Source: Rhizobium tropici CIAT 899 (GTDB taxonomy: Bacteria; Pseudomonadota; Alphaproteobacteria; Rhizobiales; Rhizobiaceae). From it: a stretch of 64,000 nucleotides of DNA. The position numbers were made by a program, and so were the translations under genes. The stretch covers positions 124,001 to 188,000 of the forward strand of contig NC_020061.1 in assembly GCF_000330885.1 (NCBI RefSeq). Direction: 5' to 3'. Of this stretch, positions 18,212 to 27,717 are shown piece after piece. Under the pieces are notes generated by a model. That model had not been told where the DNA came from. It saw only the letters and a program-made list of their open reading frames with translations, and made no database searches. Numbering within the stretch: position 1 is the stretch's first letter; each line of letters begins with the position of its first letter.

Positions 18212-19229
18212 TGGTCTGGTCTCCCATCGTCAGAACGATCCGGAATTTCGCCTCACCGGAACGCATTCTTCGGACCGCTTCGGCGGCCTGCTCCAGCGGC
18301 ATGGTTTCGATCATCGGCCGCACGCCGGCCAGGACGCTGAAGTCCAATGTCTTCTCGTTCTCGAACGGCGACCCCGTAATTGAGCCGATCACGCCTCGCT
18401 CAGCGCCCACCAGATATCCAGTCGATACCGGCAGGGGATCCTTGCCGACGCCGAGCACGACCAGGCGGCCTTCCGGTGTAAGTGCAGGCATCAAAACCAA
18501 GACGGCGTCCGGATTGCCGATCGTGGTCAGGATCGCTTTGGCGCCGCCCATCTTATTCAAAGCCTCGGCGGCATTTTCCTTGTTCGTGTCAATGTAACGA
18601 TGGGCGCCGAGCTTCACAGCATCTTCGGCAATATTGTCGCCCCGACCCACCGCGACCACGCGGAAGCCCATCTTGCGGGCATATTGCAGCGCCATGTGCC
18701 CGAGCCCGCCTATTCCGAGAATAGCAACCGTATCGCCTGCCTCAGCGCCCGATTTCTTCAAGGCATTGAATGTGGCGATGCCGGCGCAAAGGATCGGTGC
18801 TGCCTCTTCCGATGAAAGCTTGTCCGGAATGGAAACGAGTCCGGTCGCGCGCGCAATCATCATTTCCGCGTAACCGCCATCGCAGGAAGAACCGAGAACG
18901 GGCTGGTTGCGGCATAGATTGAAACGGCCACGGCATTCATTGCATTCGTTGCAATGCCCGCCGAGCCGGCCAACGCCGACGCGCTGGCCGAGCTTCCAAG
19001 CCGAGGGCGTGTTTGATCCAAGCGCGATGATCCGGCCGACCACTTCGTGGCCGGGAACGCGCGGCGGCTGTAGTCTCCGGTCCGCCTTGTCGATGTCGCT
19101 TAAATCCGCGCCGCAGATGCCGCAGGCTTCAACCGCAATCAGCACTTCTTCGTCGCCCGGCGTCGGTCGGTCCACAAGCTCAAGGCCGCCGGACGTGGAT
19201 ATCTGCATCGCCCGATAGGTTGTTTTCAT
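18198..19229 (-). CDS. Zinc-dependent alcohol dehydrogenase
   Basis: The start is at MKTTYRAMQ, behind the ribosome site AAAGGAG, giving 343 residues of the medium-chain dehydrogenase family. Catalytic zinc ligands lie in GICGADLSD and PGHEVVG. The structural zinc site is CNECNECRGRFNLC and the NAD-binding motif GIGGLGHMALQYA. It oxidises an unknown alcohol. It is followed by the cupin and MFS genes and preceded by an amine-oxidase relic. Confidence 0.9.
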   Translation of the reverse strand: MKTTYRAMQISTSGGLELVDRPTPGDEEVLIAVEACGICGADLSDIDKADRRLQPPRVPGHEVVGRIIALGSNTPSAWKLGQRVGVGRLGGHCNECNECRGRFNLCRNQPVLGSSCDGGYAEMMIARATGLVSIPDKLSSEEAAPILCAGIATFNALKKSGAEAGDTVAILGIGGLGHMALQYARKMGFRVVAVGRGDNIAEDAVKLGAHRYIDTNKENAAEALNKMGGAKAILTTIGNPDAVLVLMPALTPEGRLVVLGVGKDPLPVSTGYLVGAERGVIGSITGSPFENEKTLDFSVLAGVRPMIETMPLEQAAEAVRRMRSGEAKFRIVLTMGDQTNADQ

Positions 19230-19250
19230 GACCTGCTCCTTTCCTCGCAT

Positions 19251-19658
19251 TTCAAGATAGGGGATGAACGATCTCCGTCTCGCCTGGTGATCAGGGGCGT
19301 GGCCACACGCTCACCGGCTTCGATGGCCCCAGCCAGATAACCGGGATCGTTGAGTGCTGTTCGCTGCCTGCCAAACTGATCCAGCTCTGCCAGGTCTGAT
19401 CGACCCCCCAACTCGCGTGCAAATTCCTGAACCGACGGATGCATGTCGGGCCAGCCAGGAAGGGCGGAGATCGAAACCGTCGTGCGAGACATCGGTTTGC
19501 GGGTCAGCCGTGAGAATGCGGCCGCCCAGCCGTTCCCGTGCCTCGACCAGGGTAAAGTCGAGCCCGTTGCGATGAAGGTGATAGGCTGCCGTAAGTCCGG
19601 CAAGGCCGCCGCCGACGATGACAATGGCCTTAGTCGATATTGTTGTCGTTGAAGCCAT
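19251..19658 (-). pseudogene. Flavin monoamine oxidase, N-terminal relic
   Basis: From the start at 19658 the sequence reads IVIVGGGLAGLTAAYHLH and VEARERLGGRILT, the dinucleotide-binding N-terminus of FAD amine oxidases. After FDLRPSW the frame shifts and continues as PDMHPSVQEFARELGG. Only about 130 of some 350-450 residues remain, and the rest is absent before the dehydrogenase gene. The oxidase therefore decayed by frameshift and deletion. Confidence 0.8.
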
Positions 19659-19692
19659 TAGCGGGTTATCTGGATGTTATGCTCGCTGCAGT

Positions 19693-19975
19693 TCAGGCGA
19701 TGGCGTAAATCCGAATGTCCGGCGCTGCCGCCAGCAGCGGCTTCAATCGGTGACGTCGTCGTCGTTGAAGAGTTCGCTTTCGAGATAGGCCCTGCGTCCT
19801 CAACGCTGTTGAACCCATGGAGAACCTGCACGTCATCGTCGCGGATCAGAAGCTCCTTGGAGGTCGCTCCGATGTCTGTGAGGAACGTTTCCTTGTATTT
19901 CTGATAGATGCCGATGGCAGCGCGACGGTTCGCGGCGGCGATCTGAAGGGTGATTTGGAGATAAGCCACGGTCAT
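19693..19975 (-). pseudogene. Small monooxygenase-like (ABM-type) gene relic with two frameshifts
   Basis: From ATG 19975 the frame reads MTVAYLQITLQIAAANRRAA and then IRDDDVQVLHGFNSVEDAG. After that, two frame changes are needed to read AYLESELFNDDDVT and LKPLLAAAPDIRIYAIA, ending at 19693. The pieces together make a protein of about 93 residues with a ferredoxin-like-fold look. I cannot assign a firm function. It probably belonged with the neighbouring amine oxidase. Confidence 0.6.
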
Positions 19976-20126
19976 ACTTTCGGGTTTCGCTTGGCCGCAC
20001 GCGGCGAGGGATGTTCCTCGCCAAAAATGCATATGCGCCGTTTGATGCGCCCGCATGGCCGGCTTGACAAATGAGAGTTTCTTGGGCGCGGCAAAGAAAA
20101 TCTTGGCGCGCTGCGCTGCGGCCGAG

Positions 20127-21050
20127 TTAGGGCCGTGCCGTGCCGGCTTCTTCAAGCAGCCAGTTGCGAAAGGCCTGCAGTTTCGGCAGCGACGCATACT
20201 GCGACCGGTAGACGATGTAGTAGGCAAGCGTCGATGGCACGGTCACATCGGGGAAGAGCCGCTTGAGCCTTCCCGCAGTCAGATCGTCATGGGCGAGGAT
20301 GCTGCGGGCCAGCGCTACGCCCCGACCCTCGATCGCAGCCTGCAGGACGGCAGCGGAATTATTGATACTCATGCCCCTTTGCGGCTGGGAATCTGATACG
20401 CCGCCGGCGCGCAGCCAGCGGTCCCAGGTGACAAAACCGAGTGCCGGGTCCACGGAGAGATCGTGTATGAGCGTCTGGCGCGTCAGATCGGCTGGGACGT
20501 TTAGACTTCCAATTTCTGAAAACCTGGGCGAACAGACAGGAAAGACTTCCTCGTCCATCAGCTTTTCGGCGATCAGGTCCGGCCAGCTTCCATCTCCGTA
20601 GCGCACGCCAATGTCTATTCCATGTGCCTTGTAATCGACCAGCTTCAGGCTCGTCTCGAGCCGAATGTCGGTCTCCGGACATCTGGCCTGGAAGCGGTCG
20701 ATGCGGGGCAATAGCCATTTGGCGGCGAAAGCAGGACTGACGGTTACGTTGAGGATTCCGCTCGTTGCGGACGCGCGAAGACGCTCCAGCCCAATGACTA
20801 GCTGATCGAGCCCTGCCCTGATATCGGGAAGGGCATGTTCGGCCCGTTCGGTCGGGGTAAGCCTCGCCTTTCCGGTGGTGGTACGATGAAAGAGCGGCAT
20901 TCCCAGCCAATCCTCCAACCCCCGCACCATCTGTCCTACCGCAGCTGAGGTGACTTTGAGTTCCTCGGCAGCCCCGGAGAAGCTGCCGTGACGTGCACTG
21001 GCTTCAAAGGCACGCAGCGCGTTCAGATAGACCGGTGACTTTCTGTTCAA
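20127..21050 (-). CDS. LysR-family regulator (GcvA-like)
   Basis: The 307-residue protein has the GcvA-subfamily N-terminus LNALRAFEASARHGSFSGAA with HTH TSAAVGQMVRGLED, and a ligand domain with VSPAFAAKWLLPRI and GIDIGVRYGDG. It lies upstream of, and in the same direction as, the decayed amine oxidase and the dehydrogenase/cupin/MFS group, which it may control. It is intact. Confidence 0.9.
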   Translation of the reverse strand: MNRKSPVYLNALRAFEASARHGSFSGAAEELKVTSAAVGQMVRGLEDWLGMPLFHRTTTGKARLTPTERAEHALPDIRAGLDQLVIGLERLRASATSGILNVTVSPAFAAKWLLPRIDRFQARCPETDIRLETSLKLVDYKAHGIDIGVRYGDGSWPDLIAEKLMDEEVFPVCSPRFSEIGSLNVPADLTRQTLIHDLSVDPALGFVTWDRWLRAGGVSDSQPQRGMSINNSAAVLQAAIEGRGVALARSILAHDDLTAGRLKRLFPDVTVPSTLAYYIVYRSQYASLPKLQAFRNWLLEEAGTARP

Positions 21051-21390
21051 AGTGACTTTCTCCTACGCGAAGAAGGGAGAATTGAGCGGCAAAGCCACGA
21101 AGCGACATCTCCATTATGGGCCACACCCCGTCAAGTCCTGTGAGGCAAAGAACGACGTTGTTTGAGTTCCGACGCGCCGCCGATCACGACTCATCGCCGG
21201 AACCAGCTTAGGGTTTGCGCGAGACCCAATCAGACTGTCGTGTGCTCTCTCGTTCCACCACTTCAAATCCCACGTCGATGATCTGGCAGGAACGGTCGTT
21301 ACTGACTGCCGATGCCGCAACAACGCATATTTTCGAGGCGTAGTCACATGCATATGCCTGTCCCGCCAAATCAGCCTTATACCAAACCCC
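21051..21390. other. Spacer between the GcvA-like regulator and the HxlR fragment
   Basis: I see no supported gene. The region should hold the promoter of the leftward LysR gene and whatever is left of the 5' end of the HxlR gene. Confidence 0.35.
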
Positions 21391-21720
21391 AACTGTCGCA
21401 GGGTCAACGCGATTCTCGGCCGCATCCGCGACAAATGGACCATCCTGAAGATCACGATGCTTGCCGACCGGCCGCGGCGCTTCAATGAGTTGAAACGCGT
21501 GATAGGCGAGATTTCCCAACAAATGCTCACCCGCAACCTGAAGTCTCTGGAAGCGGACGGGATGGTGACCCGCAAGGTCTATGCGACCGTGCCGCCTCAG
21601 GTCGAGTATGGCGTGACAGATCTCGGCAGGTCTCTTGCCGCACCGATCATGCAACTGGCGACCTGGGTGCTGGATCATCTGGGCGAAATTGAAGCCTGTC
21701 GCGCGCTGGTTCGTGCATGA
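21391..21720 (+). pseudogene. HxlR-family regulator lacking a recognisable 5' end
   Basis: The frame reads CRRVNAILGRIRDKWTILK and then MLADRPRRFNELKRVIGEIS, the winged-helix core of HxlR regulators, and ends normally at 21720. Upstream the frame stays open but has no plausible start codon or ribosome site. The ATG at 21457 would remove the first helix. It may be 5'-truncated, or start at a non-standard codon. Confidence 0.6.
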
Positions 21721-21732
21721 GCTCTAAGAAGA

Positions 21733-22613
21733 CTAGGCTACCGATTCAACGATGTTCTGCAGTTTTCCGGCGTCCTGCCGGGGTGGTGCGCCGAACAGCC
21801 GTTTGTATTCGCGACTGAACTGCGAAACGCTCTCGTAGCCGACAGCGTAGGCGACGCTTGCTGCTTCTGAGCGCTCCGCGATCAGGCGCCGACGCGCCTC
21901 GTGCAGGCGGATTTGCTTCTGGTACTGGAGCGGGCTCAAGCCGCTAATCGCCTTGAAGCGGCGATGGAACACCGACACGCTCATGCCGGCCACAGTGGCC
22001 ATGGCTGCGATGCTGAGATGCTCCGTGTAATGCTCGCGAATCCATGCCATTGCCCGCCGGACATGGGACAGGCGGCTACCGTTGCCGGCAATCTGCCGGA
22101 GCAACGCCCCTTGAGGTCCCATGAGCAAGCGAAACATGAGTTCGTGCTCCCTGTGACGCGCCATGATCGGGATTTCATCCTGGCGGTCGAGAAGTTCAAC
22201 GAGGCGCCGCCAGGCGTCGATCAATGCCGGCCCTGCGGGGCTGAAGCCGAATCCTTTATTCATTGGGGGTTCCGGCATGCTGCCCATCTCCAGGAGCAGT
22301 GCGGATATTACCTCCGGATCGATGTAGAGGTTGAGAGCGACATAGGGCTCCTCGGGTGACGCTTCGCTGATCTGTCCCATGGCGGCGAGTTCGGCCGCCA
22401 CGACCATGCAGTGGCCGGCGCCATACTCAAGCACCTGGTCGCCGATGAAGACCTGCTTGGATCCTTGCAGCACGAAGCAGACAACCGGGTTGTAGACCGC
22501 CAGCCCGGCTCCGACGGTCGATCGAAGGTGCTGACGCTGACCCGCGGCATCTTCGGTTGGGGCTTGCCTGCATGGCGCAAGACAATGGCTTTGAGCTGGG
22601 CAAGATCGGTCAT
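21733..22613 (-). pseudogene. AraC-family regulator with N-terminal frameshift
   Basis: The natural start at 22613 gives MTDLAQLKAIVLRHAGK and then DRPSEPG, after which the frame breaks near 22505. The longer frame resumes with GLAVYNPVVCFVLQGSKQVF, the AraC_N cupin part. The C-terminal two-HTH domain (LSIAAMATVAGMSVSVFHRR and AYAVGYESVSQFSREYKR) is intact. It is divergent from an aldo/keto reductase gene, its likely target, which is itself frameshifted. Confidence 0.8.
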
Positions 22614-22747
22614 GGGGCCCTCTGCCCTCGTTAGCCTGCAAACGTCAAGCGATCAGCAGGATCAGGCAATGAAACGGTAGGATCGGACATCGTCAATCGA
22701 AGTGTCAAACTCAAAATGGGCGCATCGGATAAGAAAGGACATTCACG

Positions 22748-23693
22748 ATGCAGCAACGCAAGCTTGGCCGACACGGCCTTACGGTCGGCGCCATTGGTTA
22801 CGGTGCCACGGGCACCGCCATCGGTTACGGCCCCAGCGACGATCAGGAATCGATCACGGCCATCCGCCGCGCCCATGAGCTCGGCGTCACCCACTTCGAC
22901 ACCGCACGCATGTACGGCTGGGGTGAAGGTGAGAAGCTGCTCGGCATTGCGCTGCGGCCAATTCGTGATCAGGTGACGATCGCAACGAAATTCGGCTTGA
23001 CGGAAAGCTACTCCCCTGACTCCCGGCCGGAGACCATCCGTGACGTTGTGGACTCCAGACTCAAGAATCTGAACATCGACACCATCGATCTGCTTTACCA
23101 GCACATTCCCGACCCCAACGTCCCGATCGAAGACGTGGTCGGCGTGATGCAGGAGTTTGTCCACGCGGGTAAGGTGAAATGCCTCGGTCCTCTCCAACTC
23201 GGATGAGGACACCATCCGTCGCGCCAGTGCCGTTGCCCCTATCTCGATTCAGCAATACCAGTATTCCATCCTCGCCAGGGACGTGGAGCCGCTGCTGCCG
23301 GTCCTTGAAGAATTAGGCATCGGACTGGTTGCCTATTCCCCGTTGGCGCGTGGTTTCCTGACTGGCCACGTAGCATCTCGCGATCAATACGCCGCCGACG
23401 ATTTCCGGCAGAACCTCGGGTGGTGGGCGCCGGCGAATTTCGCCAAGAACGTCGAGATTGCAAAAGAGCTCACCTCGCTCGCCGCGGCGAAAGGCGTCAG
23501 CCTCTCCCAGCTTGCGTTGGCTTGGCTGCTCACGCGAAAGGACTACATCGTGCCGATCCCAGGTGCTCGCAATCAGCAACGTGTGTCGGAGAACATTTCC
23601 GCCGCGGAACTGGTACTGACGGACGCGGACCTCAAGCGTATCGACGAGATCGCTCCAAATGGGGGCATCGGCGGACGAATTTGGGGTGAGTAA
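22748..23693 (+). pseudogene. Aldo/keto reductase gene with a one-base frameshift
   Basis: The first part has MQQRKLGRHGLTVGAIGYG and the catalytic region FDTARMYGWGEGEKLLG, ending at a frame break after GKVKCLG near 23190. The second frame continues as LSNSDEDTIRRA, the NADPH-binding GARNQQRVSENI and the normal end. An extra C (CTCGGTCCTCTCC) would explain the shift. Such enzymes reduce aldehydes or ketones with NADPH in the cytoplasm. Confidence 0.87.
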
Positions 23694-23696
23694 TGT

Positions 23697-23897
23697 CAGC
23701 AGGTGATTTGCTCGGCCCGCCGCGCGCGATCGTCCAGGTTCGATAGGGCGCTCCTCGAAAGGGTCGAGCGCCCTCGCAGGCCGCTCGGCGATGTCGAAGA
23801 CAGCGGCATTATCCTGGTTTTCGCGCAAACCCTTGTAGGAGGCATGACGAAGGTTGCCGTCATGTGTCCAGCCGCGGAGCTCGATTTCGGCAATCAC
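23697..23897 (-). pseudogene. C-terminal fragment of a LigD-type ATP-dependent DNA ligase
   Basis: The minus strand reads VIAEIELRGWTHDGNLRHAS and YKGLREN, which matches the OB-fold tail of bacterial NHEJ ligase D (the GWT.DG..RH..FKGLR pattern). Only about 60 codons remain, with no start and no catalytic domain. The piece is a deletion relic next to the aldo/keto reductase gene. Confidence 0.65.
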
Positions 23898-23907
23898 AAC
23901 TGCATAT

Positions 23908-24624
23908 TTACAAACTTCTCACCAGCCGAGGAAAACTTGTCGACCGCCGCCTGTTTACCTCTTGTACGACGCGTGGGAGCGCGTTCTGTTCGAGATCAAG
24001 GTGACTCATCAATGCTGATTCCACCGCGCCCGTTGCCTTGCTCAATAACCGCATCGCGTCGATCAGCCTTGCAAGGCTTTGTTCGTAGGAAGGGCCAAGC
24101 TCCGAGATAATTATTTCCATCCGGACGGGATGTGAGCAAAAACAGAATTTGTCGACAATTCGGCAGATTTCGCAGTTTGCCGACAGCTGGGCAATTTGGG
24201 CAAAGACGGCTTCGGCATGTATCGCGAGCTGGTCGCGGGGCGGGTTGTCACGCTCGCCGTCAGTATCCGGCACATGCGGCCGCATACGCCAGAGCGCGTA
24301 GGTGAGGGTTTGACGTGCGATACCATACAAGTCCAACAATGCTCCCTCCACGAGCGGCCTGGTGAAATAGCCTTTCTGAGGGATCGAAACGATCTTGCCC
24401 TCTGCGGCAAGTCGGATGAGTGCTTCGCGTATCGGTGTCCGCCCAAGGTCCAGTTCGCAGGCAAGCTCCTGATCACTAAGATGTTGCACCGGCACGCGAG
24501 CATAGCGGTAAAGCAATTGAAGTACCGCATTATAGGCCGCGTCAGCCTTTGCGGGGACCTGTTCACCAGCGGAAGTTGGAACGGCTATTCCGCGACATTG
24601 GAGAGCATTCTCGCAAAGCCACAT
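23908..24624 (-). CDS. GntR-family transcriptional regulator
   Basis: The 238-residue protein has an N-terminal winged HTH (LSDQELACELDLGRTPIREA and IRLAAEGKIVSIPQKGYFT) and a helical FCD-type effector domain of the FadR subgroup. No obvious target operon adjoins it. It appears complete. Confidence 0.88.
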   Translation of the reverse strand: MWLCENALQCRGIAVPTSAGEQVPAKADAAYNAVLQLLYRYARVPVQHLSDQELACELDLGRTPIREALIRLAAEGKIVSIPQKGYFTRPLVEGALLDLYGIARQTLTYALWRMRPHVPDTDGERDNPPRDQLAIHAEAVFAQIAQLSANCEICRIVDKFCFCSHPVRMEIIISELGPSYEQSLARLIDAMRLLSKATGAVESALMSHLDLEQNALPRVVQEVNRRRSTSFPRLVRSL

Positions 24625-25289
24625 TTTTCAGTTTCCTCTGTCGATGCAATTGAAGACCGCGTGACGCCGGGAAATTCAAACGCCACAACGCTTTGGGCTG
24701 CTTAAGGATTCGTGGGGACGTGATTTTTGAAGTCCACTATAGATGACAGTCTGGCTGAGGTCACGCCTTCCATGATCTGATGGTCCGAAACACGATTCAT
24801 GGCAGTCTACGATATGTTCACACGGTCAGATCAGTTGGAGTCCCGGAGGAGGTTTGAGTACACGCAGACCAACACAGGCGCCCCTTGGCCCGTCTGACCT
24901 AGGCCGTACTTGCGACCAGCAACATCTTTGTCATTAAAGTCGCATCACCATAAGGTGTCTGTACGTGGTCCATTTCCGACCAGCCATTCTTTGTATAGAG
25001 GAGCTTTGCGCTCTCCGTGGTAAGATAAAGCCTTTCGTAGCCGAGGCGCAAAGCTTCGTGTTCCAGCCTCTTAACCAGCAATGAAGCTGTACCCTTATTG
25101 CGATGAAATGGATGGACGTACAGCGACTTTAGCCAGGGCGAAAGATCAGGCCTTCCTTTAAAATCACAATTGGAAAGGCTGATCATCCCTGTGGGTCTGC
25201 TGTCTTCGCTAGCAACCAAAGTTAGCGGCATAGAACTTCTTGAGGAGGCTTGGAACTCACGCTGTGTCTGCTCGAATGAGCCATTGGCC

Positions 25290-25298
25290 TGACAACCC
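25290..25298. repeat. Target-site duplication of the IS256-family element, left copy
   Basis: TGACAACCC is repeated exactly at 26657-26665. Confidence 0.88.
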
Positions 25299-26656
25299 GA
25301 TCATGTCCCAGGACGTGGTGTAGCTTAGACGACCACGGCTCATCCCAGAGGGTCGGATGAGTATCAGCTTGCTGCTGGCAGGCTGATGAGCGGATCATCG
25401 CTCATTGTGGCGATTGTCTCAAGTGTCATGTAGCGGGATCGCTGGACGGCCCATTCATCGTTCTGTTCGAGCAGCAGCGCACCGACCAGGCGCACGATGG
25501 CGTCGTCGTTGGGGAAAATGCCGACGACCTCTGTGCGCCGCTTGATCTCACCGTTCAATCGCTCAATGGGGTTGGTCGAGTGAAGTTTGGCCCAATGCTG
25601 CTTGGGAAAGGTCATGTAGGCGAGCACGTCTTGCTCGGCACTGTCCATGAGACTGGCGAGCTTCGGTACCTTTGGCCTGATCTGGTCGGCGACGTTGCGC
25701 CACTGAGTGCTTGCGGCCTCCGGCGTGTCCTGAGCGAAGGCCGTTGCAATGAACGCGGAGACAACCCGGCGTCCGCTCTTTCCAGCATGGGCCAAGGCAT
25801 TGCGCATAAAGTGCACCCTGCAGCGCTGCCAGGTGGCGGAAAGCACTTTCGATACTGCGGCCTTGATGCCCTCATGGGCATCGGAGACGACGAGCTTGAC
25901 GCCGCGCAGCCCCCGCCTGATCAGCTTTCGAAGAAACTCGGTCCAGATCGCCTCGGCCTCGGACGTGCCGATCTCCATGCCGAGCACTTCGCGTCGGCCA
26001 TCGGTGTTGACGCCGACGGCGATGATTACGGCGACGGAGACAATACGACCACCGCGCCGAACCTTGAGGTAGGTCGCATCGATCCACAGGTAGGGCCATT
26101 CTCCTTCGATGGGCCTGTCGAGGAAGGCCTTCACCTTCTCATCGATCTCCTCGCAGAGCCGGGACACCTGACTTTTGGAGATGCCCGACATGCCCATGGC
26201 CTTGACGAGGTCATCAACAGAGCGGGTCGAAACACCCTGGATATAAGCCTCCTGGATGACCGCCGTCAGAGCCTTCTCGGCCATGCGGCGCGGCTCCAGG
26301 AAGCTCGGGAAGTAGCTGCCGGTGCGAAGCTTGGGAATGCGCAGCTCGACGGTGCCCGCCCGTGTCTCCCAATCCCGGTCGCGATAGCCGTTACGCTGGG
26401 CCAGCCGGAAGCCATTCTTCTCGCCATAGGCCGCGCCGGTCTTCGTGCCGACCTCCAGCGCCATCAGCTTCTCGGCAGCAAAGCCGATCATCTCCCGCAG
26501 CAAATCGGCATCAGCGCTCTTCTCAACGAGTGAGCGCAGGTTCATCATGTCGTCGGTCATCGGTGGTGTCCCTCAGGTTGGCTCTAAGCAACCCGACCCT
26601 ACCGGAAATCACCGATGGCTATGAAATCAAGCTACACCACTCCATGGGACACGATC
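25299..26656 (-). mobile_element. IS256-family insertion sequence, about 1358 bp, complete
   Basis: The ends are imperfect inverted repeats beginning GATCATGTCCCA (left) and GATCGTGTCCCA (right, reversed), sharing GTGGTGTAGCTT further in. The 9-bp sequence TGACAACCC is duplicated at 25290-25298 and 26657-26665. It contains one full-length Mutator-type transposase gene. Confidence 0.92.
25364..26560 (-). CDS. IS256-family (Mutator-type) transposase
   Basis: The 398-residue DDE transposase shows [17 protein letters not shown], the first Asp in [14 protein letters not shown], the second in [14 protein letters not shown], the family hallmark [15 protein letters not shown] and the Glu in [15 protein letters not shown]. 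It is full length and lies within intact ends. Confidence 0.94.
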   Translation of the reverse strand: MTDDMMNLRSLVEKSADADLLREMIGFAAEKLMALEVGTKTGAAYGEKNGFRLAQRNGYRDRDWETRAGTVELRIPKLRTGSYFPSFLEPRRMAEKALTAVIQEAYIQGVSTRSVDDLVKAMGMSGISKSQVSRLCEEIDEKVKAFLDRPIEGEWPYLWIDATYLKVRRGGRIVSVAVIIAVGVNTDGRREVLGMEIGTSEAEAIWTEFLRKLIRRGLRGVKLVVSDAHEGIKAAVSKVLSATWQRCRVHFMRNALAHAGKSGRRVVSAFIATAFAQDTPEAASTQWRNVADQIRPKVPKLASLMDSAEQDVLAYMTFPKQHWAKLHSTNPIERLNGEIKRRTEVVGIFPNDDAIVRLVGALLLEQNDEWAVQRSRYMTLETIATMSDDPLISLPAAS

Positions 26657-26665
26657 TGACAACCC
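26657..26665. repeat. Target-site duplication of the IS256-family element, right copy
   Basis: TGACAACCC matches 25290-25298. Collapsing the two copies restores the acetyltransferase frame. Confidence 0.88.
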
Positions 26666-26769
26666 CATTGCCCAAAGGACCAGCTTGCACAAACCGGAAC
26701 CAGATCGCGACAATTCTCCAGATACTCAATCACTATTGGAGCTTGAATGTGTATTTGCTTTTCAGCCAT

Positions 26770-26970
26770 CGTCTCTTCCTATTTGCCGAGTGTCGGGTTG
26801 CTTTAGATTGAAGCTCTTCCTAAAGAGCATTGCAGCGGGATAATCTGACGCTGATCAGTAGCCGCGGACAAAAGGGGTCCTCACCTGGGTAACCCTCCAA
26901 CGCAAACGCATTTGCGCGTTTGGTTCGCTCGCTACGGCTCCAGCCTGCCTGGCACACCATCGCCCAACCA
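26770..26970. other. Spacer with a hairpin downstream of the HAD gene
   Basis: No gene is seen. At 26903-26922 there is a 7-bp inverted repeat, CAAACGC with GCGTTTG around a 6-base loop. It lies just beyond the 3' end of the leftward HAD gene. There is no T run, so a terminator role is uncertain. Confidence 0.4.
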
Positions 26971-27639
26971 TCAACTTGATAGAATTTCTGGCAAAGCCGC
27001 CATCTGGCTGAATGTTCTCATGGCGCCGGCTTCCAGCAATTTTTCAGCATGTCCAAGAGGACAATGAGAACCACCGACGAAACCAATTACCCGCATTTTA
27101 GCCGCCACAGCCGCCTGGACCCCGGCAACGCTATCTTCGATGACCAAGCAATTATCCGCCGACGTGTTCATTCTCTCAGACGCAAATAGAAAAAGATCCG
27201 GGGCGGGCTTGCCACGTGAGACTTGGGAAGCACTGAATACATTCGGCGAAAAATAATCGTAGAGGTCTGTTAGCTTGAGCGCGAAATGCAGTTCCTTCAG
27301 ATTGCTGCTCGATGCCACGCAACGCGCCACATCAATGGCATCCAGAACTTCGTTGACGCCTGAGATGGCTTTGAGATCGCTGGCATACCGTCTACCAATT
27401 TCTGCCATAGCATATTCATGATGCCCCGCCGGCAAGCGCAAGCCAGACTCAGCTTCGATGGTTGAATAGGTTTGCCGATCAGTCATGCCTGTGAAGCGAC
27501 GATTGTAAGTCTCCGCAGCTATATTATATCCGTGCGCTGCCAACACTTCGATATGAACCGCTGTCGCAATGATTTCGCTGTCGATTAGGACTCCATCACA
27601 ATCGAAAATCAGAAGTTTTGGCGTTTTGTACGAGGTCAT
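26971..27639 (-). CDS. HAD-superfamily phosphatase (subfamily IA)
   Basis: The start is at MTSYKTPKLLIFD, with GGAG eight bases upstream, giving 222 residues. Motif I is FDCDGVLIDSE, motif II lies in CVASSSNL, the lysine is in SRGKPAPDLFLF, and motif IV is LVIEDSVAGVQAA. It resembles CbbY/Gph-type sugar-phosphate phosphatases. It follows the DegT-type aminotransferase gene by 78 bases, suggesting successive steps on a phosphorylated sugar. The substrate is inferred. Confidence 0.88.
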   Translation of the reverse strand: MTSYKTPKLLIFDCDGVLIDSEIIATAVHIEVLAAHGYNIAAETYNRRFTGMTDRQTYSTIEAESGLRLPAGHHEYAMAEIGRRYASDLKAISGVNEVLDAIDVARCVASSSNLKELHFALKLTDLYDYFSPNVFSASQVSRGKPAPDLFLFASERMNTSADNCLVIEDSVAGVQAAVAAKMRVIGFVGGSHCPLGHAEKLLEAGAMRTFSQMAALPEILSS

Positions 27640-27717
27640 GGGATCACTCCGTTGTCGCTGGAAAACGGCGTTGCAAGAGAGCAAGCGCGAAGGTGACTTT
27701 GCTTGGATTCAGCTTGT

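Larger units (their letters stand above)
24899..26769 (-). pseudogene. GNAT acetyltransferase gene split by an IS256-family element
   Basis: The 5' piece starts at ATG 26769 behind AGGAAGAG and reads MAEKQIHIQAP, IVIEYLENCRDL and SWSFGQWG. The 3' piece (25298-24899) continues QANGSFEQTQREFQ and the acetyl-CoA-binding region SLYVHPFHRNKGTASLLVKR. Removing the element and one 9-bp repeat joins them in frame to about 167 residues. The gene was intact until the insertion. The substrate is unknown. Confidence 0.9.
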
